A stretch of DNA of 42,201 nucleotides from an uncultured Lachnospiraceae bacterium (GTDB taxonomy: Bacteria; Bacillota; Clostridia; Lachnospirales; Lachnospiraceae), in assembly GCA_910585295.1 (NCBI GenBank), contig CAJUDE010000009.1, positions 1 through 42,201 of the forward strand. The letters run 5' to 3'. The notes under the pieces were generated by a model. It saw only the letters and a program-made list of their open reading frames with translations, was not told the DNA's origin and searched no databases. Below are positions 1 to 7,956 of this stretch, piece by piece. Position numbers and translations under genes: made by a program. Each line of letters opens with the position of its first letter. Within the stretch, counting starts at the first letter, position 1.

Positions 1-140
1 CTGAATCCCGCATCCGCGATACAGATATGGCGAAAGAAATGGTTAACTACAGCAAGAACAACATCCTTGCACAGGCAGGGCAGTCCATGCTTGCACAGGC
101 TAACCAGTCCAACCAGGGCGTATTGTCCTTACTTCAGTAA
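1..140 (+). CDS. Flagellin, C-terminal end (5' partial)
   Basis: The frame is open from the window edge to the TAA at 138-140 and encodes about 45 residues with the hallmark flagellin C-terminal D0 helix: SRIRDTDMAKEM near the start, then NILAQAGQSMLAQAN, ending in VLSLLQ. This is the filament subunit; the C-terminal helix packs in the filament core and is the export-chaperone contact region in known flagellins. The gene begins upstream of the window. It is followed at once by a strong intrinsic terminator, so it is probably a separate transcript from the glycosylation genes that follow. Its C-terminus is far more canonical than that of the flagellin at the other end of the window. Confidence 0.95.
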   Translation, partial: ESRIRDTDMAKEMVNYSKNNILAQAGQSMLAQANQSNQGVLSLLQ

Positions 141-158
141 TGATTTAGGTAACAAGTT

Positions 159-189
159 AAAAGGAGTTGGTAGCTGCCAACTCCTTTTT
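159..189 (+). terminator. Intrinsic terminator of the left flagellin
   Basis: A perfect 12-bp stem (159-170 with 177-188), a 6-base loop (tagctg) and a closing T run. It begins 18 bases after the flagellin stop codon, the normal position for a rho-independent terminator. Confidence 0.9.
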
Positions 190-499
190 AAGCTATAGTA
201 ATAAGCGTGTTAGACGGGTGTCCCTTGGAGAGCCAATGCAGTATAATTATATACTTTCCAACTACAAGTTTGATTTAGTCCTGGATGTGAACAGGACATT
301 ATTTGATTATGGGGTGTTGAGGATTTTGCCGCCAAAAACTGTTTACGGCGTACATATTTGCGACCCTCCAAAGGCTCTTAGCGCATGTTTGAAACAATCA
401 AATGAAAGAAAAGAGATGGAAGCCGAGATGGATATCCTAATATGTATTGTAGAAAATAAAGAAGATAGAAAGCGGATTTATCCGCTTTGTTTTCAATAG
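190..499 (+). pseudogene. Remnant of a CgeB-like glycosyltransferase
   Basis: An open frame runs to TAG at 497-499, but it has no credible start: the upstream in-frame TTG lies inside the flagellin terminator, and the ATG at 236 has no good ribosome binding site. The translation resembles the N-terminal region of the 527-aa glycosyltransferase at 32198. Segments such as LSNYKFDLVLDVN and LPPKTVYGVHICDPPKAL line up with LSTFAFDAAVDCN and LPPNAIHVIYTCDHPRKL there. The similarity already exists upstream of the ATG at 236, so the 5' end has been lost, and everything after about residue 110 is missing. I read it as a truncated relic stranded between the two terminator-like hairpins. Alternative: a short expressed peptide from ATG 236, which I consider unlikely. 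Confidence 0.6.
469..493 (+). terminator. Terminator-like hairpin
   Basis: Stem AAAGCGGA (469-476) pairs with TCCGCTTT (481-488) around a 4-base loop and is followed by GTTTT. It lies at the end of the glycosyltransferase remnant and 15 bases before the start of the next gene. It could terminate transcription or attenuate read-through into the operon. Confidence 0.6.
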
Positions 500-507
500 G
501 AGTGAAT

Positions 508-822
508 ATGGAATTAATTGTTAACCATTTAAACACGATAGAAGGCGTATGCGGATTGGTAGAAGAAGAGAAAGAGTTTGCAGGTAAGCTGGCAGAATGT
601 ATAGGGGAGGCACAGCAACTCTTAAATCAACTAATAAATTTAGAATTGGAATGTGAAAAAGAAGGCATTTCTTTTATGGATATAGATCGAATGAATATGA
701 TTTTGAATGATATTATGGATGGAATGGGCAGGGAGGACAACGTTTTCCTTTTAGATGCACTCCGTTATGGGTATAGAGAAGAACTCAGTGAAATAGACAG
801 GCGTTTAACGTCCTTATTATAA
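508..822 (+). CDS. Small acidic helical protein, unknown function
   Basis: A 104-aa protein starting at ATG 508, preceded by AGGAGTG at 497-503. An in-frame TTG 21 bases upstream lies in the hairpin and is rejected. It is rich in Glu, Leu, Ile and Met, with no signal peptide, membrane segment or recognised motif, and should be mostly alpha-helical. It sits directly upstream of the Maf gene with an 18-base gap and presumably shares its transcript. Its size, charge and position between a flagellin and a Maf gene recall small flagellar chaperone-like proteins (FliS/FliT type), but I see no signature proving this. A protein of similar size and helical character (40735-41100) sits next to the other flagellin. 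Confidence 0.7.
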   Translation: MELIVNHLNTIEGVCGLVEEEKEFAGKLAECIGEAQQLLNQLINLELECEKEGISFMDIDRMNMILNDIMDGMGREDNVFLLDALRYGYREELSEIDRRLTSLL

Positions 823-840
823 AAGCTGCAGGAGAAAAAT

Positions 841-2760
841 ATGAAAAATGAGGTTTATGAGCAAAATTTAGTTTCTGTGAAGAGGAAATTTGAGGGTTGG
901 GCTAAAAATATAGAGGAAAAAAATTATAAGAAGATGCGGGGAGTAAAAGTATATGTAGAAGAAAGTGAGAACCACTATCTGATTGCTAAGGTGGAAAAGG
1001 ATAAAAAAATATTGTATTTAAACGGAAAGTACCGTCCAGAGCAAGTGGTGGAGAATTGGTTGGAGCAACAAGGGGAACTTTCTTTTATGACTACCATTAT
1101 AATCATTGGAATTGGGAATTATTGGCATGTCAAACGTATCTTAGACAAGGTGGACGCTACAATGAATGTGATGGTTTATGAGCCTTGTATCAATATTTTC
1201 TTGAAAATGCTTGAGACAGTGGATATGCGGGAATTGTTTGAAGAAAATGCCTCAGTGGCATTGGTAGTGGAAGGGATTAATCAGTGGGAATTGAAATATT
1301 ATATTTCCCAGATGATTTCTCTGGAAAGTATGTCGAAAGTAAAGTTATATTTGTCTGGAAATTATAATGTTTTGTTCCAAAAGGAAGTGGCTGAATTCAT
1401 TAAAGATGTAAAGACCCATACAGTAGAGCAAATTGTAAGCTGGAATACTGTATTAAGGTATACGGCGGTAAACGCCCAAAATATATTTAGCAATATCAAA
1501 TATCTTTATGACGGCTATACAATCTCTAGCTTATGTCATATATTGCCCCCGGATTTGCCTACGATTGTCGTGTCTGCAGGGCCGTCTTTAAATAAAAATA
1601 TAAAAGAGTTGAAAAATGCAGTGGGGAAAGCGTGTATCATTGCGACGGATACGGCTATGAAGCCTTTATTAAATGAAGGCATTATCCCAAATATGTTTGT
1701 GGTGGTAGATGGGTTGAAGCCAGCGCTGCTCTTTGAGCATAAAGATATTTCAAAAGTCCCTATGGTAACCATGACCCCTGTTTCTGTGGAGTCAATGGAC
1801 GTCCATAAAGGCAAGAAGATATTTTATTGGGGGGAAAATCCCTATGAGGACGAACTGATACGGCAAGTAGCCAAGAACCAGCCATGGAAAGTAGATATTC
1901 CAAGTATAACAACAGGAGGGTCTGTAGCTACGACTGCTTTTAGCTTAGGGGTCTATATGGGGTCCAGGACAATTATCCTGGTAGGGCAGGACCTTGCAAT
2001 GACAGGGAACCGCACCCATGCGGATGGGACATTCAAGGAGAAAATGGATGAGGTAGATGTGACGAATGGATGTTATGTGGAAGTGGAGGATATCCATGGC
2101 GGGAAAGTGTATACCAGTATAGACTTCCGGCATTATTTGCACTGGTTTGAAAAAATGATAAAACAGTGGGATTTCCTGAAAGTAATTGATGCCACTGAGG
2201 GAGGGGCTAAAATACATGGGGCCAAAACCTTGAAGTTAAAGACGGCTATTAAAAATGAGTGTACAAAGAAGTTCAGTGTGAAATGGCGGATTGACCGGAT
2301 CCCACAAATCGCAGATAAGGACGGGAAAAAAACTATGTTAGAGTTTTTCTTAAATACGCCCGATAAACTGGATGAGGTAAAGCGGAAAGCAAAACAGGGA
2401 ATGGGGTATTATGAGAAATTGTACAAAATGGCAAAGAAAAAAAAGGTCCCAGACCGCGAGAAAGAAAAATTATTGAAAAAAATCACCAATATCAACCAGT
2501 ATATGGAAAACGACTATATGTCAGGAGTGGTCATGGGCAGCTTAAGGGGTTTGGATTATGTATTTCGCCCTACGATTTATGATGCAAAGGAAAACGAAAA
2601 AGATGAAATGATTGATATTGCCAAGCAAGGGGCGATTATATTGCAGGCAGTGATAGAAGTTGTGGATTCCATCAAAGGATATGCATCGGAAACAATAGTG
2701 AAATTTGCCCAGAAGGAGCAAAAGGATAGGGAGAAAAAAGATGGGCCTGGAGGAGAATAA
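841..2760 (+). CDS. Maf/DUF115 motility-associated flagellin glycosyltransferase
   Basis: A 639-aa cytoplasmic protein. The core, about residues 235-410, carries DUF115 (6-hydroxymethylpterin pyrophosphokinase MptE-like) features: VVSAGPSLNKN near residue 240, an IIATDTAMKPLL stretch, and GGSVATTAF followed by ILVGQDLAMTG near 358-390. Maf proteins attach nonulosonic acids (pseudaminic or legionaminic type) to Ser/Thr of flagellin before export, from the CMP-activated sugar. That fits the legionaminic-type genes at 33790-39518. The C-terminal 150 residues are Lys-rich and helical and contain an A8 run at about 2437-2444. The start is ATG 841 with AGGAG about 7 bases upstream. Its end overlaps the next gene by 20 bases, suggesting coupled translation. 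The gene is visibly more A+T-rich than genes after 19.7 kb. Confidence 0.9.
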   Translation: MKNEVYEQNLVSVKRKFEGWAKNIEEKNYKKMRGVKVYVEESENHYLIAKVEKDKKILYLNGKYRPEQVVENWLEQQGELSFMTTIIIIGIGNYWHVKRILDKVDATMNVMVYEPCINIFLKMLETVDMRELFEENASVALVVEGINQWELKYYISQMISLESMSKVKLYLSGNYNVLFQKEVAEFIKDVKTHTVEQIVSWNTVLRYTAVNAQNIFSNIKYLYDGYTISSLCHILPPDLPTIVVSAGPSLNKNIKELKNAVGKACIIATDTAMKPLLNEGIIPNMFVVVDGLKPALLFEHKDISKVPMVTMTPVSVESMDVHKGKKIFYWGENPYEDELIRQVAKNQPWKVDIPSITTGGSVATTAFSLGVYMGSRTIILVGQDLAMTGNRTHADGTFKEKMDEVDVTNGCYVEVEDIHGGKVYTSIDFRHYLHWFEKMIKQWDFLKVIDATEGGAKIHGAKTLKLKTAIKNECTKKFSVKWRIDRIPQIADKDGKKTMLEFFLNTPDKLDEVKRKAKQGMGYYEKLYKMAKKKKVPDREKEKLLKKITNINQYMENDYMSGVVMGSLRGLDYVFRPTIYDAKENEKDEMIDIAKQGAIILQAVIEVVDSIKGYASETIVKFAQKEQKDREKKDGPGGE

Positions 2761-5700
2761 GAACGTAATAGGAAAGTATTTGGATGATATAAAGATAGAA
2801 TTGGGCTTGGACAAAGACGAGGTCTCAGAGCAATTAAATAACCATTTGCTGGGATTGGGGAAGCGCCTGATGGATGCATTGCCAAGTGAAAGGGAGATGG
2901 CATGTAAAGAGGTACGGAATTTGATAAACCCAGAAAATATAAGCATTAGTATATATTTATATTCTTTTTTGGTAAATATATCACAGGAAGGGGAAATCCT
3001 GGCAGAATTTTTTCGGTATATCAGGAGCTTGAAAGAGCTGGGGAAAGAGGAAAAATACTTCTTATATTATCAGATAAAACAATTGATGTTTACATATAAA
3101 ACGTTAGATAATGCAGAATGCAGATACCAGAAATGGATGTTATTCCGGGATGCGTTTGAAGGGTTCAAGAAAAGTGTTAACGTCCCCCTTGAATTGATAC
3201 CACAGGAGGAGCGGAACCCAAACCTTGTGGTGTTTATTACGGAACAAATGCTTGGGCTGTACCATGCGCCTACTAGAAACACATTGGAACGGTGCGCAGC
3301 CTGCAAGAAAATATTGGGCAAAGAAGTTTTATTGGTCAACACAGCTGAGGCGGCGAATTGTGTAGGGTATATGCCATTTTACCATTCCAAGATATGCTAT
3401 TATAATGAAGAATTAAAAGACCTGACAGGCCTGGAGTATGGAGGGGTGCAGATTGCCTATATGCAATGTGAGCAGAATATGCCAAGAGCGGATATTCTGG
3501 AACTATTGCTGTTAGAGATACGGAGGTTACGCCCATGCTGCATTATTACAATGGGAGGAAACAGCATATTGGCAAACCTGGCGAACTTAATGGTGCCAGT
3601 ATTGAGCATAGGGTTGGGATTTTCTGAATTAGAAGCAACAGAAGTAAAGTACCAGACGCTCGGGAGGCCGCTGAGGCAGGAAGATATAGAGTTGTTAGAA
3701 CAGTGTGGAAAGCCCCTTGCCCATGTGATTTCCACTAGGTTTACCTTTGACCTTAAGCCTCAGACAAAGAAATTAGCGCGCAATGAGCTTGGGATCCCAG
3801 AAGATAAATTTGTGTCCATTGTTGTTGGGATGCGGTTAAGGAATGAAGTGACAGATAAATTTGCAGAAATGCTAGAATCTGCAATAAGTGAGGAAGACCT
3901 TATCCTTTTTGCGGGCGAGTTCCCTACCTATGAAGCCTTTATGCATAGGCATCCAAAGCTTGGGAGCCATGCACAGTTTATAGGGTTCCAGGAAGAAATG
4001 CTGGCAGTGTTGGAATGCTGCGATTTATTTATAAATCCTGACCGTAAAGGTGGAGGCACTTCAGCAGTGGAGGCAATGGTGAAAGGCGTTCCAGTGGTGA
4101 CAACATCTTATGGGGATGTGGCATGTGATGCTGGAGAAGAATTTGTGTGCCAGGATTATCAGGAAATGGTATTGGAAATTACTAGATACCGGGATGATAA
4201 AGAGTATTACAAAAAGAAATCCAGGATGGCAATGGACAAGGCTAAGATTTTGTTGGATTCTGAGACCGCGTTCTTTGAATTGATAAAAGAGTATGAGAAG
4301 AGGGAACAGGATACGCAGGATACAGAGGTCTCTGAAAATAAAATATTGGAACAGGCATGTGTAAAGTTTCAAGAAGGCAAATATGGGGAAGCATTAGAAG
4401 ATTTTATCTCTGTTTATGCGAAAGGATATGAAAAGGACTGGATTCTGGGAAATATCTATCAGTGTTATATGGAAGGCAATGAGCAGGAATTTCAGAATGC
4501 TTATGAAAAACATAAAGGCTTAGGTTTAATTCCTTATGAAAACTGCATTTTAGATTTTATACCTTGCAGGGATGGCGAGTACTATATCTTTGATAGGGAA
4601 CAGAAACTATTTTACGGGACGTTTTCTATTAAGGAATTGCAGGAAACACAACCTGACCAAGCGATGAAGGAAATGGAATTTAGCGCGGCTGCCATAGAAT
4701 TTGACTGGAACTGGAATCTAGAAAAACATATTTTGGCAGGGGCAGAGGAACGAAAAATTTATGCAGTATGCCATGATATGGGACGAAGTATGTCTTTTTA
4801 CAAAATACCAGAATTGGCGGACTATATGAAAAATGTAAAAATGTTTCCAGACAGGCGGCAATTGCAGTTATATTTACATCAAAACACATCCGAATACCTG
4901 CCGAAATTATTTTATGGGATGAAAGAATACCAGAACATATTGGCTGCAATTATAATGCAGGAACATGAGTACCGACTTACCCCAGAGGGGCGCAATACAG
5001 AAAATGTGCTTTTAACTATAGGAATTCCAACATTTGCCAGGGGAAACCTCCTTCTTGAGCGTGTAGAAAATTTACGTAAAATGTATTATGATTCTGAAAT
5101 TGAGATTGCTATTTCAAAAAATGGAAATGAGCATTTTGAGGAAGAATATGAAAAGGTAGGGAAGATACAAGATGCCAGAATTAATTATGTAGACCAGGGG
5201 GAAGAGTTAGTTTATATAGACAATTGGCGGCGCACAATAGCTATGTCCCATGGCAAATATGTGCTGATGGTAAGTGATGAGGATGACGTAATTATTGATG
5301 CCATAGGACATTATTTAAAATTATTGGAACAACATCCTGAACTGACCCTTGTCAGGGCAAGGACTGCTAAGCAATATTCCTTTATAAAAAAAGATAGGTA
5401 TTCAAAAAAAGGAAGGGAAGCTTTTGAGGTGGGATTTTTGACTCAAAATTACCTTTCAGGGCTTATCATACAGCGGAATGCTTTTATAGAAGCGAAAATG
5501 GAAAAGCTGGACAGTTACATGGAAAATAATTTTTATAAGTTCTACCCACATGAATGGTGGTGCCTGGATTTATATTTTATGGGGGACTATAAAGAAGATT
5601 CGGTTGGCCTGGTGTTAGAGGGAGATGTAATTGTTGAAAATGGGCTAGTTCAGGAAGCAAAAATGAATCCAGAGGAAAAGCTTCAGGCACTTCCGTTTTA

Positions 5701-6016
5701 CGCGCGATATGAAAACCGTCTGGAGCAGGCAAAAGATTATCTAGTATGTATCCACTTGCTTGAAAAGAGGGGGAATGAAATTGTTGAAACTGCATTGAAA
5801 AAAGCATTTGGAAAAGCAGAATGGCTGATGTCGATTGCATATGAACATGGTTATAAAGTAGAAGAGTATTCAGAGGCGTTGGGGAGCTTAACAGAACTTT
5901 ATATCAACGCATTAGATGAATTTGAATTAGATAAACAAGCGACATTAAGGGTTTTGGATTATTATAAGGAAATTTGTAAGTGTATGTTAAAAGAGTTAGG
6001 GCAAACGACGGAATAA
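2741..6016 (+). CDS. Large multidomain glycosyltransferase (GT4-like plus GT2)
   Basis: A 1091-aa protein; I take ATG 2741 because AGGG lies just upstream and the earlier in-frame start gives a Lys/Arg-rich tail inside Maf. About 330 N-terminal residues form a helical/Rossmann-like region. Residues about 340-520 look like the nucleotide-sugar-binding half of a GT-B enzyme, with NPDRKGGGTSAVEAMVKGVPVV near 430-450. A TPR-like linker follows. From about residue 755 there is a GT2 (GT-A) domain: LLTIGIPTFARGN and a D-rich metal motif VSDEDDV near 843. It may therefore add two sugars or build a repeating glycan. It overlaps maf by 20 bases, pointing to a role on flagellin. Donor and acceptor are unknown; homologues in such islands are usually annotated only as glycosyltransferases. 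Confidence 0.8.
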   Translation: MGLEENKNVIGKYLDDIKIELGLDKDEVSEQLNNHLLGLGKRLMDALPSEREMACKEVRNLINPENISISIYLYSFLVNISQEGEILAEFFRYIRSLKELGKEEKYFLYYQIKQLMFTYKTLDNAECRYQKWMLFRDAFEGFKKSVNVPLELIPQEERNPNLVVFITEQMLGLYHAPTRNTLERCAACKKILGKEVLLVNTAEAANCVGYMPFYHSKICYYNEELKDLTGLEYGGVQIAYMQCEQNMPRADILELLLLEIRRLRPCCIITMGGNSILANLANLMVPVLSIGLGFSELEATEVKYQTLGRPLRQEDIELLEQCGKPLAHVISTRFTFDLKPQTKKLARNELGIPEDKFVSIVVGMRLRNEVTDKFAEMLESAISEEDLILFAGEFPTYEAFMHRHPKLGSHAQFIGFQEEMLAVLECCDLFINPDRKGGGTSAVEAMVKGVPVVTTSYGDVACDAGEEFVCQDYQEMVLEITRYRDDKEYYKKKSRMAMDKAKILLDSETAFFELIKEYEKREQDTQDTEVSENKILEQACVKFQEGKYGEALEDFISVYAKGYEKDWILGNIYQCYMEGNEQEFQNAYEKHKGLGLIPYENCILDFIPCRDGEYYIFDREQKLFYGTFSIKELQETQPDQAMKEMEFSAAAIEFDWNWNLEKHILAGAEERKIYAVCHDMGRSMSFYKIPELADYMKNVKMFPDRRQLQLYLHQNTSEYLPKLFYGMKEYQNILAAIIMQEHEYRLTPEGRNTENVLLTIGIPTFARGNLLLERVENLRKMYYDSEIEIAISKNGNEHFEEEYEKVGKIQDARINYVDQGEELVYIDNWRRTIAMSHGKYVLMVSDEDDVIIDAIGHYLKLLEQHPELTLVRARTAKQYSFIKKDRYSKKGREAFEVGFLTQNYLSGLIIQRNAFIEAKMEKLDSYMENNFYKFYPHEWWCLDLYFMGDYKEDSVGLVLEGDVIVENGLVQEAKMNPEEKLQALPFYARYENRLEQAKDYLVCIHLLEKRGNEIVETALKKAFGKAEWLMSIAYEHGYKVEEYSEALGSLTELYINALDEFELDKQATLRVLDYYKEICKCMLKELGQTTE

Positions 6017-6034
6017 AGATAGAAAAGTTTTTTG

Positions 6035-6081
6035 TTCCCGCGGGCAATGAGCCAAGCAGCCGCGCTTGGGCGGATATTTGG
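6035..6081 (+). repeat. 47-bp dispersed hairpin repeat, copy 1
   Basis: This segment matches 24614-24660 at 44 of 47 positions by eye. Arms near the ends (CCGCGGGC on the left, GCTTGGGCGG on the right) can pair as RNA in 8 bp with a 2-base bulge, two of the pairs being G-U. It lies in the gap between the Maf/glycosyltransferase block and the TPP-enzyme gene, where base composition also changes. Orientation is nominal. Confidence 0.8.
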
Positions 6082-6124
6082 CGTATGGCGCGCGGGTTAA
6101 ATATGGGAAAAAGAGGTCAGCAAA

Positions 6125-7933
6125 ATGAAAGTATCAGATTATATTTTTTCATATTTGGAATCCCTTGGTGTGGCAACCGTGTTCACATTAACAGGCGGTG
6201 GGATTATGCATTTAGTGGATTCCCTTGGGCGCAGCAGGATAGAGTATGTCTGCTGCCACCATGAACAGGCGGCAGGCATTGCCGCCCAGTCCTACGCCAT
6301 GGAGCGGGACGGCTTGGGCGTATGCCTTGTGACGACCGGCCCTGGCGGGACCAACGCGCTGACAGCGGCAGGGGCGGCTTATATGGATTCCACGCCAGTG
6401 CTTTTTATAACAGGGCAGGTCAAGACAGCGGACTTTGCTTCTATACGTAATGTGAGGCAGTTCGGCGCGCAGGAGAATGATATTGTTGCGATGGCAAGGC
6501 CTGTCACCAAATATGCTGTCACAGTCTTGAGGGCAGAAGAAATTCGCTACCATTTAGAAAAAGCAGTGTTCCTTGCATTACATGGGCGCAGGGGGCCGGT
6601 TTGGCTGGATATTCCGCTGGATATCCAGGATGCGCAGATTGACCCAGACAGTTTGGAAACATTTCAGGGGCAGGAAGCAGCAGGCAAAGATATATTGGCG
6701 CAGCTACAGCCAGACGAGGGGCAAATCAACCAGGCGGCAGAATACACTGCCGCAGCGCTGCAGGCGGCAAATAGGCCTTTATTTCTAGTTGGGCATGGGC
6801 TGAAAGCTTCTGGCGCCCAGCATTTATTCCAACAAATAGAGGAAAAATTGCAGATTCCAGTTGTATCTACCTGGAGGGCGCTGGATCTTATGGATTATGG
6901 GGATCCCTGCTTTTTTGGAAGCCCTGGCTTGCAGGCGGCACGGTATTCTAACCTGATTACTCAGGGGGCGGATTTAGTGATTGTATTGGGAAGCCGCCTC
7001 GACAATATGATTACGGCATTTAACGAAGGGCATTTTGCATACCGGGCAAAAAAAGTCATTGTTGACATAGATGAAAACGAAATAAAGAAACTTGCCATGG
7101 CAGAGGTAACCCCGGTTGTTTGTGACGTTGGATATTTTCTGGAAATATTGAAAGGGAAGGTCAACCAGATGGATATTCCAGATTATGCAGGCTGGAAGGG
7201 ATTCTGTAAAGGTATGAAAGAGAAATACCCATTGTTGGAGGAACCCCAGGAAGTGGTTTCTGATATGGTGGATTTATATAAGTTTACTATGGAATTGTCA
7301 GGGCATTGCAAGAAAGAAGACGTCATTGTAGTTTCTTCCACTAGCCGCTGCAATACGGCGGGGCATATGGCGTTTCGGCATAAAATGGGGCAGAAAACTA
7401 TTTCATCCATGGGATTTGGCTCCATGGGATTTGCACTGCCGTCTGTGATTGGCGCATGGTTTTCTTCTGGGAAAAGACGGGTGGTTATGCTAGAAGGGGA
7501 CGGAAGCTTTCAACTAAATATCCAGGAGCTTGAGACAATTGCATACCACAAGATTAATGTGAAAATGTTTATTTTCCAAAATGCCGGGTATGCGGCAATT
7601 GCCACCATGCAAGACCGCAATTTTGAAGGCTTCCATGTTGGGAGCGATAAGGCAAGCGGCGTGTCAATGCCAGATTTAGAGAAAATCACTGCGGCATATG
7701 GGATACCATATTTCAGTATCCGCAAAGACGAAGAGATTGGACAGGTAGTCCGCCAAGTATTAGAATCGGATGGGCCGGTGGCCTGCGGATTATTTGGTTC
7801 CATTAAGTTTGATGAGATTCCAAAGTGCATTTCCAGTTTGGATAAAAATGGGCGACGGGTGTCAGCCGCATTGGAAAACCCATTTCCATTTCTCTCAGAA
7901 GAAGAGATGCAGGAAATCTATCAAGGGTTTTAA
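6125..7933 (+). CDS. TPP-dependent acetolactate-synthase-like enzyme
   Basis: A 602-aa enzyme with the three-domain layout of the acetohydroxyacid synthase family. The N-terminal PYR domain carries the catalytic Glu47 in HHEQAAG and a TTGPGGTNAL stretch. A central Rossmann domain follows, and the C-terminal PP domain has the TPP/Mg motif GDGS at about 459-461 with the downstream Asn in FQNAGYAA. A housekeeping role in valine synthesis is unlikely: no regulatory subunit or ilv gene is nearby, and it is 23 bases from a NeuB-like gene. A precedent in sugar pathways is YerE of Yersinia, which transfers an acetyl unit from pyruvate to CDP-3,6-dideoxy-4-ketoglucose. The same CDP precursor could be made by the rfb genes at 26580-32201. 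Alternatively it may produce the substrate of the adjacent NeuB-cupin. The start is ATG 6125 with AGAGGT upstream. Confidence 0.85.
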   Translation: MKVSDYIFSYLESLGVATVFTLTGGGIMHLVDSLGRSRIEYVCCHHEQAAGIAAQSYAMERDGLGVCLVTTGPGGTNALTAAGAAYMDSTPVLFITGQVKTADFASIRNVRQFGAQENDIVAMARPVTKYAVTVLRAEEIRYHLEKAVFLALHGRRGPVWLDIPLDIQDAQIDPDSLETFQGQEAAGKDILAQLQPDEGQINQAAEYTAAALQAANRPLFLVGHGLKASGAQHLFQQIEEKLQIPVVSTWRALDLMDYGDPCFFGSPGLQAARYSNLITQGADLVIVLGSRLDNMITAFNEGHFAYRAKKVIVDIDENEIKKLAMAEVTPVVCDVGYFLEILKGKVNQMDIPDYAGWKGFCKGMKEKYPLLEEPQEVVSDMVDLYKFTMELSGHCKKEDVIVVSSTSRCNTAGHMAFRHKMGQKTISSMGFGSMGFALPSVIGAWFSSGKRRVVMLEGDGSFQLNIQELETIAYHKINVKMFIFQNAGYAAIATMQDRNFEGFHVGSDKASGVSMPDLEKITAAYGIPYFSIRKDEEIGQVVRQVLESDGPVACGLFGSIKFDEIPKCISSLDKNGRRVSAALENPFPFLSEEEMQEIYQGF

Positions 7934-7956
7934 GAGCACTATACAGGAGGGCTTAG

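Noticed and set aside
167..235. TTG-initiated extension of the frame ending at 499
   Set aside because: The start lies inside the flagellin terminator stem and has no ribosome binding site; the frame is better explained as a truncated glycosyltransferase remnant.
5980..6264. 94-aa plus-strand frame across the gap before the TPP enzyme
   Set aside because: Covers the 47-bp repeat and the first codons of the TPP enzyme in another frame; no recognisable protein and a poor start.
6125..7933. Housekeeping acetolactate synthase (ilvB) for branched-chain amino acids
   Set aside because: No ilvN, ilvC or ilvD nearby, and the gene is embedded in a sugar-nucleotide operon; a sugar-related role is more likely, though not proven.
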